DNA from: Psychrobacillus sp044762745
GTDB lineage: Bacteria; Bacillota; Bacilli; Bacillales_A; Planococcaceae
Reading direction: 5' to 3'
NCBI RefSeq assembly: GCF_044762745.1
Contig: NZ_JBIWEX010000008.1
Span: forward strand, 115,823-179,822
DNA: 64,000 nucleotides
Position numbers and translations under genes: made by a program. The notes beneath the pieces were generated by a model, which worked only from the letters and a program-made list of their open reading frames with translations, was not told the origin of the DNA and ran no database searches. This document shows, piece by piece, positions 34,701 through 42,625 of this stretch (positions are counted from its first letter, which is position 1; each line of letters opens with the position of its first letter).

Positions 34701-37096
34701 TCAGCTGCAAATGGCAATGAAATTTCAGAACCACCACCGTTAATATGAATATATCCTAGAATTTCAGATCCTTTTGGTGCTGTTGCTTTCGAAGCAGTTA
34801 ACGTAACGTTTAACAGTTGATCGCCATTCAACGTGAAAGTCGGTTTATCAACCGTCACTTTTGCATTACCAAATGATTTTGTCGTTTCAACTGTTACTTG
34901 ATAAGCGCCTCCAGTACCCTTCAAATCTTTTACTAGAATTTGTTTGGTAACAGAACGATTTTCTGTTAGTGGCTGTGGACCAAATGTAACCGTACCTTTC
35001 AAGTTATCAACGATTGCTCCACTTCCGTCTTGTACTGCTTTATCAAGTGCGTAAGCAAGTACACTTGGATGAGCTGCTGCATATGCATTTACACGACCAG
35101 CACCTTGTGCGAATACATCGTATTTTGATTGATTAAGCACTTTTGCCGTATTAGAAAGTGCCACTTTTACATCGAATGCGCTCCAGCCCGGATTCGCTTG
35201 TTTCACAAGTGCTGCAATACCAGCGATGTGCGGTGTAGCCATTGATGTTCCTGTTTTGCGGTCATATGCTTCATTGTAAACAGCATCTGGGAAATCTGCT
35301 TTGTACATTGGAACAGTAGACATAATGTTTGTTCCAGGCGCACTTACATCCGGCTTGATATCAAAGTTTGGAGTGGAAGGTCCACGGGAACTTGAATCAT
35401 TTACCTCATCCCCAACAGTTGCTGTAGATTTAAAATTACCAAAAGAAACTTTTCCTGCTCCTCCATTTAACGCTTTGCGAATTGCATCCCCATCTGTTTG
35501 GGACATATCAAACGTTGGAACAAATGCAAATGAGTCGCCTAGGAATGTTCCAGATGCATTTGGTGCATTCGTACCTCCTGCAAAGTTATGAATAATCGTT
35601 GCAACTGCTCCATTTTCTTTTGCATAGTCAATTTTATCGACAAACGCAATGCTACCACGGGAGATTAATGCAACCTTTCCTTTCACATCAAGGCCATTAT
35701 AATCTTTTGCTTCCCCGTTTCCAGGAACCGCTACTAAGTCAAATTCACCTTGTAGTTGTGTTGCTAAATCTCCTCCGAAAGTAGTACCCATTAACTGTAA
35801 TTGTTTTGTCAGATTATAATCACCAACCGTAACATTCACTTGTCCGTTATACATTGTTTCCGGGTTTGTGGTGTTACCAACTGCAATACCTAAACGAGCT
35901 GTAGCTGGAGTTCCCATTGTTCCACGGTTAGGACCAGAATTACCTGTTGCGATTACAGCGATTGTACCAGCCATCATTGCGTTATTGATGGCAAAAGATC
36001 CGCTATCTGTTTCTGTGTTCGCACCGCCACCAAGTGATAGATTAATAACATCCATCTTTTCAATAACAGCTGTGTCAATTGCTTTCACAATACCAGAAGT
36101 AGCTCCACTTCCATATGCTCCAAGTACACGGTACATATAAAGATCTACTTTAGGTGCAATCCCTTTAATGCCATACTCGTTCGCACCGATTGCGGCAATT
36201 GTACCAGCAACATGCGTACCGTGAGAAGTATAGAACGCACTTCCAGTTGCATTAAATTCGGGAGTTCCTGCAGGACGTTCTACAGGTGAGGTTTCCGATG
36301 CATCATTATCCGCACGGGTTCTTGTATAAGTGGATGAATTTGGAATAAAGTTCTTTCCACCTTTATAAATACCTGCGAATTCTGGATGATCTGCATCGAT
36401 TCCAGTATCGAGAACAGCTACTTTAATGCCTTGTCCTTCGATTCCTTCATTCCAAAGTTGTTCGATACCTAAGAATGAAATACTTGTATTCATCTTTGCA
36501 TCTACGATTTTATCTTTGTTAATTGTAGAAGGTTGCGTCGGTTTGGATTTTTGTGGTACCTCTGACGCATAAACGATTGTGTCCGGCTCTACTAGTGTAA
36601 TCCCTTGAACAGTTAGTAGTTTCTCAAGGTCATTCGCTTTTACAACCGCCGCAAAACCGTTCAATACTGTATCGAATTCATACCCTTTTTTAATCGCAAT
36701 ATTTTTTACCGTTAATTCTTTTTGTACGGATGTTTGTTGTGCTTTTACTTTTGTTCTTACTTGATTTTCTTGTGCTGCCGAAAATGATTTTCCTTTTAGC
36801 TCACTTATTCCTTTTTCTAATGCTACTGGTTTTTCAGATAAATGAATGATTACTGCAACTTCTTGATTGCCTGATAAGTTTTCTAGATCTTTGTGTAGCT
36901 TCGGTCCACCATCTATCAAATCTAACTGTTCCGCGACCGCTGCCTTTAATTGCATCGTGCTTTCGCTCGGAACGTTTTGTTTGAATGGTTTTACATCTGT
37001 GTTGGCAGAAGCAATCATTGCCGGACTAAACATCGTAAATACCATAGCTAATACCATAAATGTACTAAATAACTTATTGACTAATTTCTTCTTCAA
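31757..37096 (-). CDS. Vpr-like secreted subtilisin-family serine protease with eight Ig-like repeats
   Basis: The 1779-residue preproprotein has a signal peptide (to about 32), an I9 propeptide (about 78-178) and an S8 peptidase domain. The catalytic Asp230 is in VLDTGIDADHPEF, His292 in SHGTHVAG, oxyanion Asn386 in ATGNSG and Ser618 in GTSMATPHIAG. A PA domain (about 455-555) is inserted between His and Ser, as in Vpr. An Fn3-like segment (about 680-830) and further strand-rich domains follow. Eight Big_2-like repeats of about 88 residues (about 1050-1745) come next, and a short tail. No SLH or LPXTG is seen, so it is secreted or held by its repeats. Vpr itself has about 800 residues; the repeats are extra. 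The catalytic residues are intact. Confidence 0.92.
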   Translation of the reverse strand: MKKKLVNKLFSTFMVLAMVFTMFSPAMIASANTDVKPFKQNVPSESTMQLKAAVAEQLDLIDGGPKLHKDLENLSGNQEVAVIIHLSEKPVALEKGISELKGKSFSAAQENQVRTKVKAQQTSVQKELTVKNIAIKKGYEFDTVLNGFAAVVKANDLEKLLTVQGITLVEPDTIVYASEVPQKSKPTQPSTINKDKIVDAKMNTSISFLGIEQLWNEGIEGQGIKVAVLDTGIDADHPEFAGIYKGGKNFIPNSSTYTRTRADNDASETSPVERPAGTPEFNATGSAFYTSHGTHVAGTIAAIGANEYGIKGIAPKVDLYMYRVLGAYGSGATSGIVKAIDTAVIEKMDVINLSLGGGANTETDSGSFAINNAMMAGTIAVIATGNSGPNRGTMGTPATARLGIAVGNTTNPETMYNGQVNVTVGDYNLTKQLQLMGTTFGGDLATQLQGEFDLVAVPGNGEAKDYNGLDVKGKVALISRGSIAFVDKIDYAKENGAVATIIHNFAGGTNAPNASGTFLGDSFAFVPTFDMSQTDGDAIRKALNGGAGKVSFGNFKSTATVGDEVNDSSSRGPSTPNFDIKPDVSAPGTNIMSTVPMYKADFPDAVYNEAYDRKTGTSMATPHIAGIAALVKQANPGWSAFDVKVALSNTAKVLNQSKYDVFAQGAGRVNAYAAAHPSVLAYALDKAVQDGSGAIVDNLKGTVTFGPQPLTENRSVTKQILVKDLKGTGGAYQVTVETTKSFGNAKVTVDKPTFTLNGDQLLNVTLTASKATAPKGSEILGYIHINGGGSEISLPFAADLSSVVPIEIQNMKITETDLSFNGDGVKDSAVLSFTLTGNVATNYVEIWDIMNPEGGEYGDGYIGYLHASASLAKGSYTLPINGQYKPWGSAPATTIPDGLYTIDFSASTATGPIGDYVGPIVVKTTKPVIEGSVKDRVATGQVTDKYIDYNEELYLYGLEYDLNDKLKASYIATVNGEAAAAVDFKLAQDGSFTFPVTAETDSVKVIVKDAAGNVGEALIYEKEEAIVTLSVNPTEVDLEVGATTQLAVTETSTPKEGTPTDKDVTTDATYTVADESIATVKNGLVTAVGKGSTKITISHGENEVTVNVTVKDPVVIVPGITLTANTTELNLLKGKEAQLKITEVITTADGKTKQTDVTKAAKYTVADTKVATTKDGLVTAKNTGSTTITVKYGKNELTVNVTVTEPGVTLTANKTELDLLKGKEAQLKIKEVTTAADGTQKQQDVTKAATYKVADSKVVSVKEGLVTAKNAGNTTITAKHGKNEVTINVTVTESVVTLTANKTQLDLEPGKEAQLKITQETTTADGKTKKTDVTKSATYKAKGNIVSVDSNGLVTALKAGTTTITAKYDKYEVTVDVKVTEPVVTLTVNKTQIDLEPEKEAKLTIKEVITSADGKTKQTDVTSFATYTSKNEEVATVKNGVIRAIGGGTTTIIAKYGKNEVTVNVTVTAPQETLVVNKTEVELEPGKEAKLTVKLVTTKADGKTTERNVTSNATYTVENGQVASVTDGVVKAKNAGTTTITVKYGNSEALVNVSVKAPGLTLVADKTEIELEPGKEAKLKITEIKTTPDGKTTEKNVTANATYKVANNQVASVTDGVVKAKNAGSTTITVKYGENEILVNVTVKAPPVITLVADTTQIDLELGKEKQLVIKEVTTTSDGTTSEKNVTSNAKYTTSTNKVISVTTDGLIRPKNVGSETITVKYNKMELTINVTVKEAPITLDVPKAENVIPNFESNIPSPGLSVPSFESMLLGSRAIPTV
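31845..34035 (-). repeat. Eight tandem ~264-bp coding repeats in the protease gene
   Basis: The DNA for the eight Ig-like domains repeats about every 264 bases, with shared strings such as those for DLEPGKEA, ADGKTK and VTVNVTV. Similarity is highest among the middle copies, which points to recent unequal exchange. The repeats also create a long antisense open frame (32664-34040) that is not a gene. Confidence 0.8.
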
Positions 37097-37197
37097 TATA
37101 ATTCCCCCATTTCCACAGTTACTTACTTTTCCAAACTATAAGGTTGTCCAGCCTTGTTGCTAATGCTTTTCTATAATAATCGCATCCTTCCTTTAAA

Positions 37198-37232
37198 ATG
37201 ATGAGAGTTACATATAAAGCAACTCTCATCAT
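37198..37232. promoter_or_regulatory. Perfect 12-bp inverted repeat upstream of the protease gene
   Basis: ATGATGAGAGTT (37198-37209) and AACTCTCATCAT (37221-37232) pair fully around an 11-base loop, about 100 bases before the protease start. On the minus strand it is followed by TTTTAAA, so it could be a leader attenuator or an operator. No gene on either strand ends here that would need a terminator. Confidence 0.5.
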
Positions 37233-37538
37233 TTCATACTGGTTTTAAATGTATGTGTTAGTTCATGTTGTTATGACATGAGGTATAATTCTTTGCTGCA
37301 TTGTATTCTAGGTTGAATGTTGATAATAGGATTTGAGGAAAGATTACTAGATTTCATTTTGTGTCCCTTATTATAGTATAAATATTCTGAAAAATGAAAC
37401 ACCATTTTTATTCATAATTTTGGAAGTATATTAGTATTATATTACGATGTTTTCGTAAAATATGTTATTAGATTACAATATTCTACAGTCTCAAATTGTG
37501 TTTGGCAGAATGTGTCTTAGAGAGAGGTTTTGTAAAAA

Positions 37539-37643
37539 TTGGATAGCTGTTTGTCATAGTTTGAAAGAAAAAGTTGGCTTGTTGGAAGAAAATAGATGAT
37601 ATTTGGAAGAATAATGCGGAATGTTGGAAGAAGTTAAATGCTT
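37539..37643. repeat. 21-bp phased degenerate repeat array C (core TTGGAAGAA)
   Basis: The core (G/T)TTGGAAGA starts at 37560 (as TTTGAAAGA), 37581, 37602 and 37623, exactly 21 bases apart. A weaker TTGGATAG unit lies at 37539, out of register by one base. The array is in the 800-base gap between the protease and the exporter operon. It ends just before a half copy of the palindromic repeat near 37682-37700. Confidence 0.75.
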
Positions 37644-37811
37644 AATATTTCTATTATTGTACAGCTACTTCTTCATCTTTCATTGTGTCTTACACAGAGA
37701 ACTTTTTAATTTCCGGGACTTTTTTATCTAATTTCTCCATATTTCACCAAAAAATGAATTCCTATTTTTCCGAATTTTTTATTAAAAAAAGTTATTTGAA
37801 TTATTTTATCT

Positions 37812-37820
37812 GCTATAATT
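37812..37820 (+). promoter_or_regulatory. Extended -10 promoter element of the exporter operon
   Basis: TGCTATAAT lies 77 bases before the ATG at 37897, within a very AT-rich stretch. No strong -35 is seen. It would drive the four-gene unit 37897-42472. Confidence 0.45.
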
Positions 37821-37896
37821 AAAATTGCACACATATGATGAAAAATTAAGAAAACAAATTATATACTTACATATATGGAATTGAAAGGAAGATATT

Positions 37897-39393
37897 ATGA
37901 AGAAAAGAACATGGATTATTGCTTTTATTTCTATTTTTGTTGTAGCTGGAGGAGTATCTGCTTTTTTTCTAGTGAAGAAAACGCCGAAGGAACAATATTT
38001 TTATTCAGAAGTTAAAACGATCCAACATATCCAAGAACTTGTCGAAACACGCTATGCAAATGAGAGTGATTGGGCAAATAAACGTACGAAATCTACTATT
38101 GATAGTACATATGAGTTTTCAGGAGAATATACAGGCGATATTGATCCCCAACTAGAAAGAGTACTTAACAATTCTAATCTAGCTTTAAGATTGGCAACTG
38201 ATCCAAATAAGCAAGAGGTAGAAGCCGAGATCAATGCAACGATTCTTGGAGTGGATGTTAATCCTGTTAAAGGCTATATCACAACAGAAGAAATAATTTT
38301 TGAACTTCCTTTTTATGATCAATTACTTCAATTACAAGATAAAGATTATGGAAACTTAATGCGTGCAATAGATCCTAATTATGCAGGTAGTGATAAGCTA
38401 GGTTTAGAGAATTTCCTTGGCAAAGATAGTATTTTAACCGAAGAAAACAGGGATTATTTGAAAAAAGAATACATTATGTATTTATATGAATCTTTGCCAG
38501 AAGAATCATTTACCACTTTGGATGAAACAATCGAAGTAAATGGAAAATCTCTTAAAACAGAAAAGGTTTCCATGTCACTGACAGAAGCTGAAGTGAAAAA
38601 GATTTTAACTGATGTACTTCAAAAAGCGAAGAAAGATACAAAATTTAAAACGATTGTTGAGGAATACTTGGAAAGATCATTTGATCAGTTTACTGCCGTT
38701 AGCAGTCCAAACACCCCATTTGAGTTTAATAAAGTAATGGATGACCTAATAAGCTCAGTAGATAAACTAGACCTTCCTGATGGTATTAACTCTACTATCT
38801 GGCATAATGCCGATTTGATCGTTAAAAGAGAAATTAATATAAAATTAGCTGACATCGGGGTATTAGAAATTGTTGGTACACAATCACTAGAAGATTCTGC
38901 ACAAAGCTGGGATTATACAATTAGTATAGATAATGACCAATTGCATTTTACAGGTGACCTAACTACAGAAAAAGATGGAACTTATAAGGACGAAATCTTA
39001 TTTTTAAACGATAATAAGGTTGGCATTGTTTATAATGGAGAAGAAAAGGTATCTGGTGATGATAGAACATTCGAACGTAAATTTGTACTAAAAGACGAAT
39101 ACCAACCAGTGGAACTTTTGTGGAATGGAAATTCAAGCTACAAAAAAGATTCTATGAATGCAAAACATAAACTCTCTCTTAAGATAGATAGCAGTTCAAA
39201 TGCTATCATAAACGTTAACGAAGAAAGTAAGATTATTAAAAAAGTAAATCTACCATCTGAAACAGAGAAAATGGTGAATATCGGAACGATGGACGCCGAT
39301 GCTCTGCAACAATTTATGATGGAAGATATTTATCCAGAGTTGGAACGCTGGGGAGTTAGCATCACCGAACAATTAGAACAAGAGTTATATTAA
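37897..39393 (+). CDS. Membrane-anchored extracellular protein of unknown function (exporter operon)
   Basis: This 498-residue protein has one N-terminal helix (residues 7-27) and a large external part with mixed helices and strands. There is no lipobox Cys, so the helix is probably a membrane anchor. The ATG follows GAAAGGAAG. Features include KSLKTEKVSMSLTEAEVKKIL in the middle and a C-terminal LPSETEKMVNIGTMDADALQQF. It resembles DUF6583-type proteins of Bacilli as far as I can judge. It is the first gene of a unit with two ABC-2 permeases and an ATPase, and may act with that exporter. Confidence 0.7.
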   Translation: MKKRTWIIAFISIFVVAGGVSAFFLVKKTPKEQYFYSEVKTIQHIQELVETRYANESDWANKRTKSTIDSTYEFSGEYTGDIDPQLERVLNNSNLALRLATDPNKQEVEAEINATILGVDVNPVKGYITTEEIIFELPFYDQLLQLQDKDYGNLMRAIDPNYAGSDKLGLENFLGKDSILTEENRDYLKKEYIMYLYESLPEESFTTLDETIEVNGKSLKTEKVSMSLTEAEVKKILTDVLQKAKKDTKFKTIVEEYLERSFDQFTAVSSPNTPFEFNKVMDDLISSVDKLDLPDGINSTIWHNADLIVKREINIKLADIGVLEIVGTQSLEDSAQSWDYTISIDNDQLHFTGDLTTEKDGTYKDEILFLNDNKVGIVYNGEEKVSGDDRTFERKFVLKDEYQPVELLWNGNSSYKKDSMNAKHKLSLKIDSSSNAIINVNEESKIIKKVNLPSETEKMVNIGTMDADALQQFMMEDIYPELERWGVSITEQLEQELY

Positions 39394-39436
39394 ACTGTAT
39401 TGTCCACAGTAGGATGACAATATCAAATTTAAAGAA

Positions 39437-40672
39437 ATGAGTGGTTGCATCTTGATCGAATTGAAAAAGATTGCTTTCTTTACGACTCAATATGGTAGAA
39501 GTATTCAGAAGAAGTGGAAATCACTTCTTCTGCTTTTTCTTTTTCCTATTTTTCTGTTAGCTTCAACACTCGGAATTATTGCCTCCCTTTTTATACCATC
39601 AGCCAAGGCACCTATTTCCATTGCATTTGTGGATGAAGATCAAACAGAAGAAACGAAAATGTTGCTGGAATTCATGTCACTTTCTATAGATAAAGAAGAA
39701 GGCATCGAAATTATTGCCATGTCAAAAAAGGCTGCGGATCTTAAAATAGAGAACAATGAAATAAGCGCGTACATACTTTTCCCCGAGGGAATCACTAAAA
39801 AGCTCTATAAAGGAAAATCTGTCTCCCTTTCAATTGTAGGTAACCCTTCCCAAACAATAGATAGCTTCATTGTAAAAGATTTAGCAGAAAGCTTGACGCG
39901 TTACATATCCTCTGCACAGGCTAATATTCTAACCGTCTATGATTATGCTAGTAATGCATATATTCCTGAAGAGGAATTAGAGAAACTTCTCTTTGAAACA
40001 TTTATCGATTTTACTTTATATACCCTGGGAAGCGGGCAAATACTAGACGAAGATGTCATCACTAATATAACAACAACTGCTCCTACGAATTATTATGTAG
40101 TAGCTGGTTGGTTTAGCGCATTTACTATCTGGCTATTTGGAAGCTACTCTTTGTTATGGAAAGATACTCATGTCGCCATGCGCAATCGATGGAAGTTACT
40201 TGGGGTAACCCACTGGCATACGACTGTTTCGCAAATACTCATTTCACTTTTAGTAAGCATTGTATTTGCTAGCATTGCTTTAATTCCGATAATAAAATTC
40301 TTTGCTGTAGAGTTATTTGCATTAGATTATTTCCGTCTGTTTACTTTTATTATATTATACGGATGCCTTTTATTAGTAAGCTTAGCGTTAATAGACTTAT
40401 GGATTTCCTCCAAAAGAGCCGGACTACTCCTTCAGTTTTTCTTGATTTTACTATTGATTGTTTCAAGTGGAGCATTAATACCTACTATTTATTTTCCGTT
40501 ATTGTTAAAAAAATTACTTCCATTCCTCTTTTCCTTTGAAAGCTTCAAGTGGATTGTAGATATTGTGTTAGTTGGACGAAACTACGCAGACTTTACTTTG
40601 TTAGGAATTCAATCGTTTATGGGGCTAATCTTGTTGTGGATATCTAGCCGATGGAAAGATAGGTGGAAATAA
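39437..40672 (+). CDS. ABC-2 type transporter permease
   Basis: This 411-residue membrane protein has the ABC-2 layout: one helix near residues 28-52, a large extracytoplasmic domain (about 55-215), then five helices grouped in the C-terminal half. The first ATG lacks a ribosome binding site, and a TTG at 39452 after GAGTGG (giving LIELKKIAFF) may be the true start. It ends at the TAA that overlaps the next ATG. With its partner permease and the ATPase it forms a heterodimeric exporter. The substrate is unknown; such exporters move drugs, lipids or peptides. Confidence 0.85.
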   Translation: MSGCILIELKKIAFFTTQYGRSIQKKWKSLLLLFLFPIFLLASTLGIIASLFIPSAKAPISIAFVDEDQTEETKMLLEFMSLSIDKEEGIEIIAMSKKAADLKIENNEISAYILFPEGITKKLYKGKSVSLSIVGNPSQTIDSFIVKDLAESLTRYISSAQANILTVYDYASNAYIPEEELEKLLFETFIDFTLYTLGSGQILDEDVITNITTTAPTNYYVVAGWFSAFTIWLFGSYSLLWKDTHVAMRNRWKLLGVTHWHTTVSQILISLLVSIVFASIALIPIIKFFAVELFALDYFRLFTFIILYGCLLLVSLALIDLWISSKRAGLLLQFFLILLLIVSSGALIPTIYFPLLLKKLLPFLFSFESFKWIVDIVLVGRNYADFTLLGIQSFMGLILLWISSRWKDRWK

Positions 40673-41835
40673 TGAAAGGGATTCTAGCCATACAATTAAT
40701 GAGGCTGCGTAAAGAATGGAAAGTTTTATTAACCTGGCTCTTACTACCAGGTCTTTTGAGCCTTATAACTTTCAGTGCGTTACACAAACTGGGAAATGAA
40801 TCGAAAGTTCCGATTGGTCTTGTAGTAGAAGAAGAGTCCTCCCTTTCCGACGCTTTAGTTCAACGGATAGTGGATACAGATTATTTACAAATTCATCGAC
40901 TTGACCTTCAAGAAGCTACAGATCTATTAGAGAAACATGAACTGGATAGTGTATTTGTCATTAAAGAAGGATACGAGGAAGATATTTTATCCAATCGTCG
41001 GTCCCATCTACTAGAGGCTTACTCATCTAATAGATCCTTTGCCTATTTTGCGGTTGCGGAGTCCATTAGCTCCTACGTGCAAGAAGAAGCAACTCGCACG
41101 AAAGCAGCATTCACAATAAGGGATCTATACGAAAAATATGGTTCTAGTGAAAAATGGAATATGCAGGAGATTTATGAAACAAGTAAAGAAAAACAAGATA
41201 ATCAACAGCTAATTACTACAAGCTTTTCGTTTCAATGGACACCTAGCAAAACAGCCAATCCAAGCACCTCCCTTCTATCTGTATGGGGGATATGGGCTTT
41301 TTTCCAAACGATCGCTACTTTATTTATCTTCGATTGGATAGTGAAAGCTAATAGAAAATTAATAAGAGTACGTTGGACATTTACTAAAATTTCGTTAAAA
41401 AGTTATATTGTTTGGAATCTATTGTTTTATACGATTTTCATATATTTAATAGATGTTATTACTGTATATGTTCTCTACTTTCTGGATCTAGTATCTCCAA
41501 GTGTTCAACTTTTTCTTGCACTGTTCGGCTTTCGTTTAACAATAAATATTCTAGCGGTTCTACTTGCTAAGAATTTCACTAATACCTTTTCCTACTACAT
41601 AAGTGCTGTTGCTATCTCACTCATACTAACAATATGCGGGGGTGCGTTTATCCCAATCGATTCCATTATGAGAAGATGGTCTTGGTTAGAATGGTTCAAC
41701 CCTGTCTATTCATTGATTCACAGAGAAATCGCTTTTGGTTTTTTGAGTATTATTGTCATCTTTTTAGTACTCGTTCTATTTAAAGGAGGTAGTCCACATG
41801 CTACAAGTGAGTTCGCTAGAAAAAAGATTTCATAA
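40672..41835 (+). CDS. ABC-2 type transporter permease
   Basis: This 387-residue protein has the same topology as its neighbour: one helix at about 18-38, a large outer domain and five C-terminal helices, the last near the end. The ATG shares one base with the preceding stop (TAATG) and has AGGTGG upstream; a GTG at 40663 is the weaker alternative. The 3' end overlaps the ATPase gene by 38 bases in another frame. Pairing with the preceding permease predicts a heterodimer. Confidence 0.86.
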   Translation: MKGILAIQLMRLRKEWKVLLTWLLLPGLLSLITFSALHKLGNESKVPIGLVVEEESSLSDALVQRIVDTDYLQIHRLDLQEATDLLEKHELDSVFVIKEGYEEDILSNRRSHLLEAYSSNRSFAYFAVAESISSYVQEEATRTKAAFTIRDLYEKYGSSEKWNMQEIYETSKEKQDNQQLITTSFSFQWTPSKTANPSTSLLSVWGIWAFFQTIATLFIFDWIVKANRKLIRVRWTFTKISLKSYIVWNLLFYTIFIYLIDVITVYVLYFLDLVSPSVQLFLALFGFRLTINILAVLLAKNFTNTFSYYISAVAISLILTICGGAFIPIDSIMRRWSWLEWFNPVYSLIHREIAFGFLSIIVIFLVLVLFKGGSPHATSEFARKKIS

Positions 41836-42472
41836 ACACAAAATATTAGAGGATGTAAATCTCCAGGTGAACCGAGGAGAAGTTGTTGGTTTAGTTGGAG
41901 AAAATGGAGCAGGTAAATCGACTCTATTGGAAATTTTAGCAACTGTATTACCACAATCTAATGGCAGTATTATATTAGAAGAGAAATCTTACACAACAGA
42001 CATAAAAAACATCCGCAGGCTTATTGGATACGTTCCCCAAGAAATCTCTTTATGGGAGGAATTCACTGTAGCAGAAAACTTTTCTTTCTTCGAAAAGCTA
42101 TCATGGAAAAGAAAGTCATTAGAAGAATGCAAGCAGCTTTGTCTCGATATGCAGCTTAACAAATGGGATGAACCCGTAGAATCTTTATCCGGTGGAATGA
42201 AAAGAAAACTAAATCTCGCAATCAGCCTTATTCATGACCCCATACTAATCCTATTAGACGAACCAACCGTAGGAATAGATATGAAATCCAAAGAAGAGAT
42301 TGGTAACTATTTAGTGAACCTAGCAAAAAACGAGGGAAAAATGATTATCTATACGTCTCATGATATGACCGAGATTACCTCTTTTTGCGACCGAATATAC
42401 TGCCTAGGAAAAGATCCTTTTTACTCCAATTTACTCCAGTCAAAGGGACTGACTGTGGAGGAATTGGGATAG
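41798..42472 (+). CDS. ABC transporter ATP-binding protein
   Basis: This 224-residue ATPase has Walker A GENGAGKST (residues 34-42), a Q-loop in GYVPQEIS, the signature SLSGGMKRKL, Walker B ILLDEPTVGID and the H-loop YTSHDM. The short length is typical of ABC-2 exporters of the CcmA type. The ATG lies 8 bases after AAAGGAGG inside the end of the second permease gene, so translation is coupled. It powers the two permeases encoded upstream. Confidence 0.94.
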   Translation: MLQVSSLEKRFHKHKILEDVNLQVNRGEVVGLVGENGAGKSTLLEILATVLPQSNGSIILEEKSYTTDIKNIRRLIGYVPQEISLWEEFTVAENFSFFEKLSWKRKSLEECKQLCLDMQLNKWDEPVESLSGGMKRKLNLAISLIHDPILILLDEPTVGIDMKSKEEIGNYLVNLAKNEGKMIIYTSHDMTEITSFCDRIYCLGKDPFYSNLLQSKGLTVEELG

Positions 42473-42540
42473 GAGTTATCCCTTCGTTTAGGCGTCAAGT
42501 TCTCATAAAACTCTGAATTGTTTTAGAACCTGGCACCCTC

Positions 42541-42587
42541 AAAAAAAACAAGGTACCCGGTTCAATATTCTACAGAACCGGATACCC
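42541..42587 (-). terminator. Terminator of the oppA-like gene
   Basis: GGTACCCGGTTC (42552-42563) pairs with GAACCGGATACC (42575-42586) with one mismatch, followed on the minus strand by TTGTTTTTTTT. A third related segment, GAACCTGGCACCCTC at 42526-42540, can pair with the first arm instead, so the structure may switch. Confidence 0.75.
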
Positions 42588-42625
42588 TCGCTTAATATAA
42601 ATTGCATTGAGACTATTACTCTATT

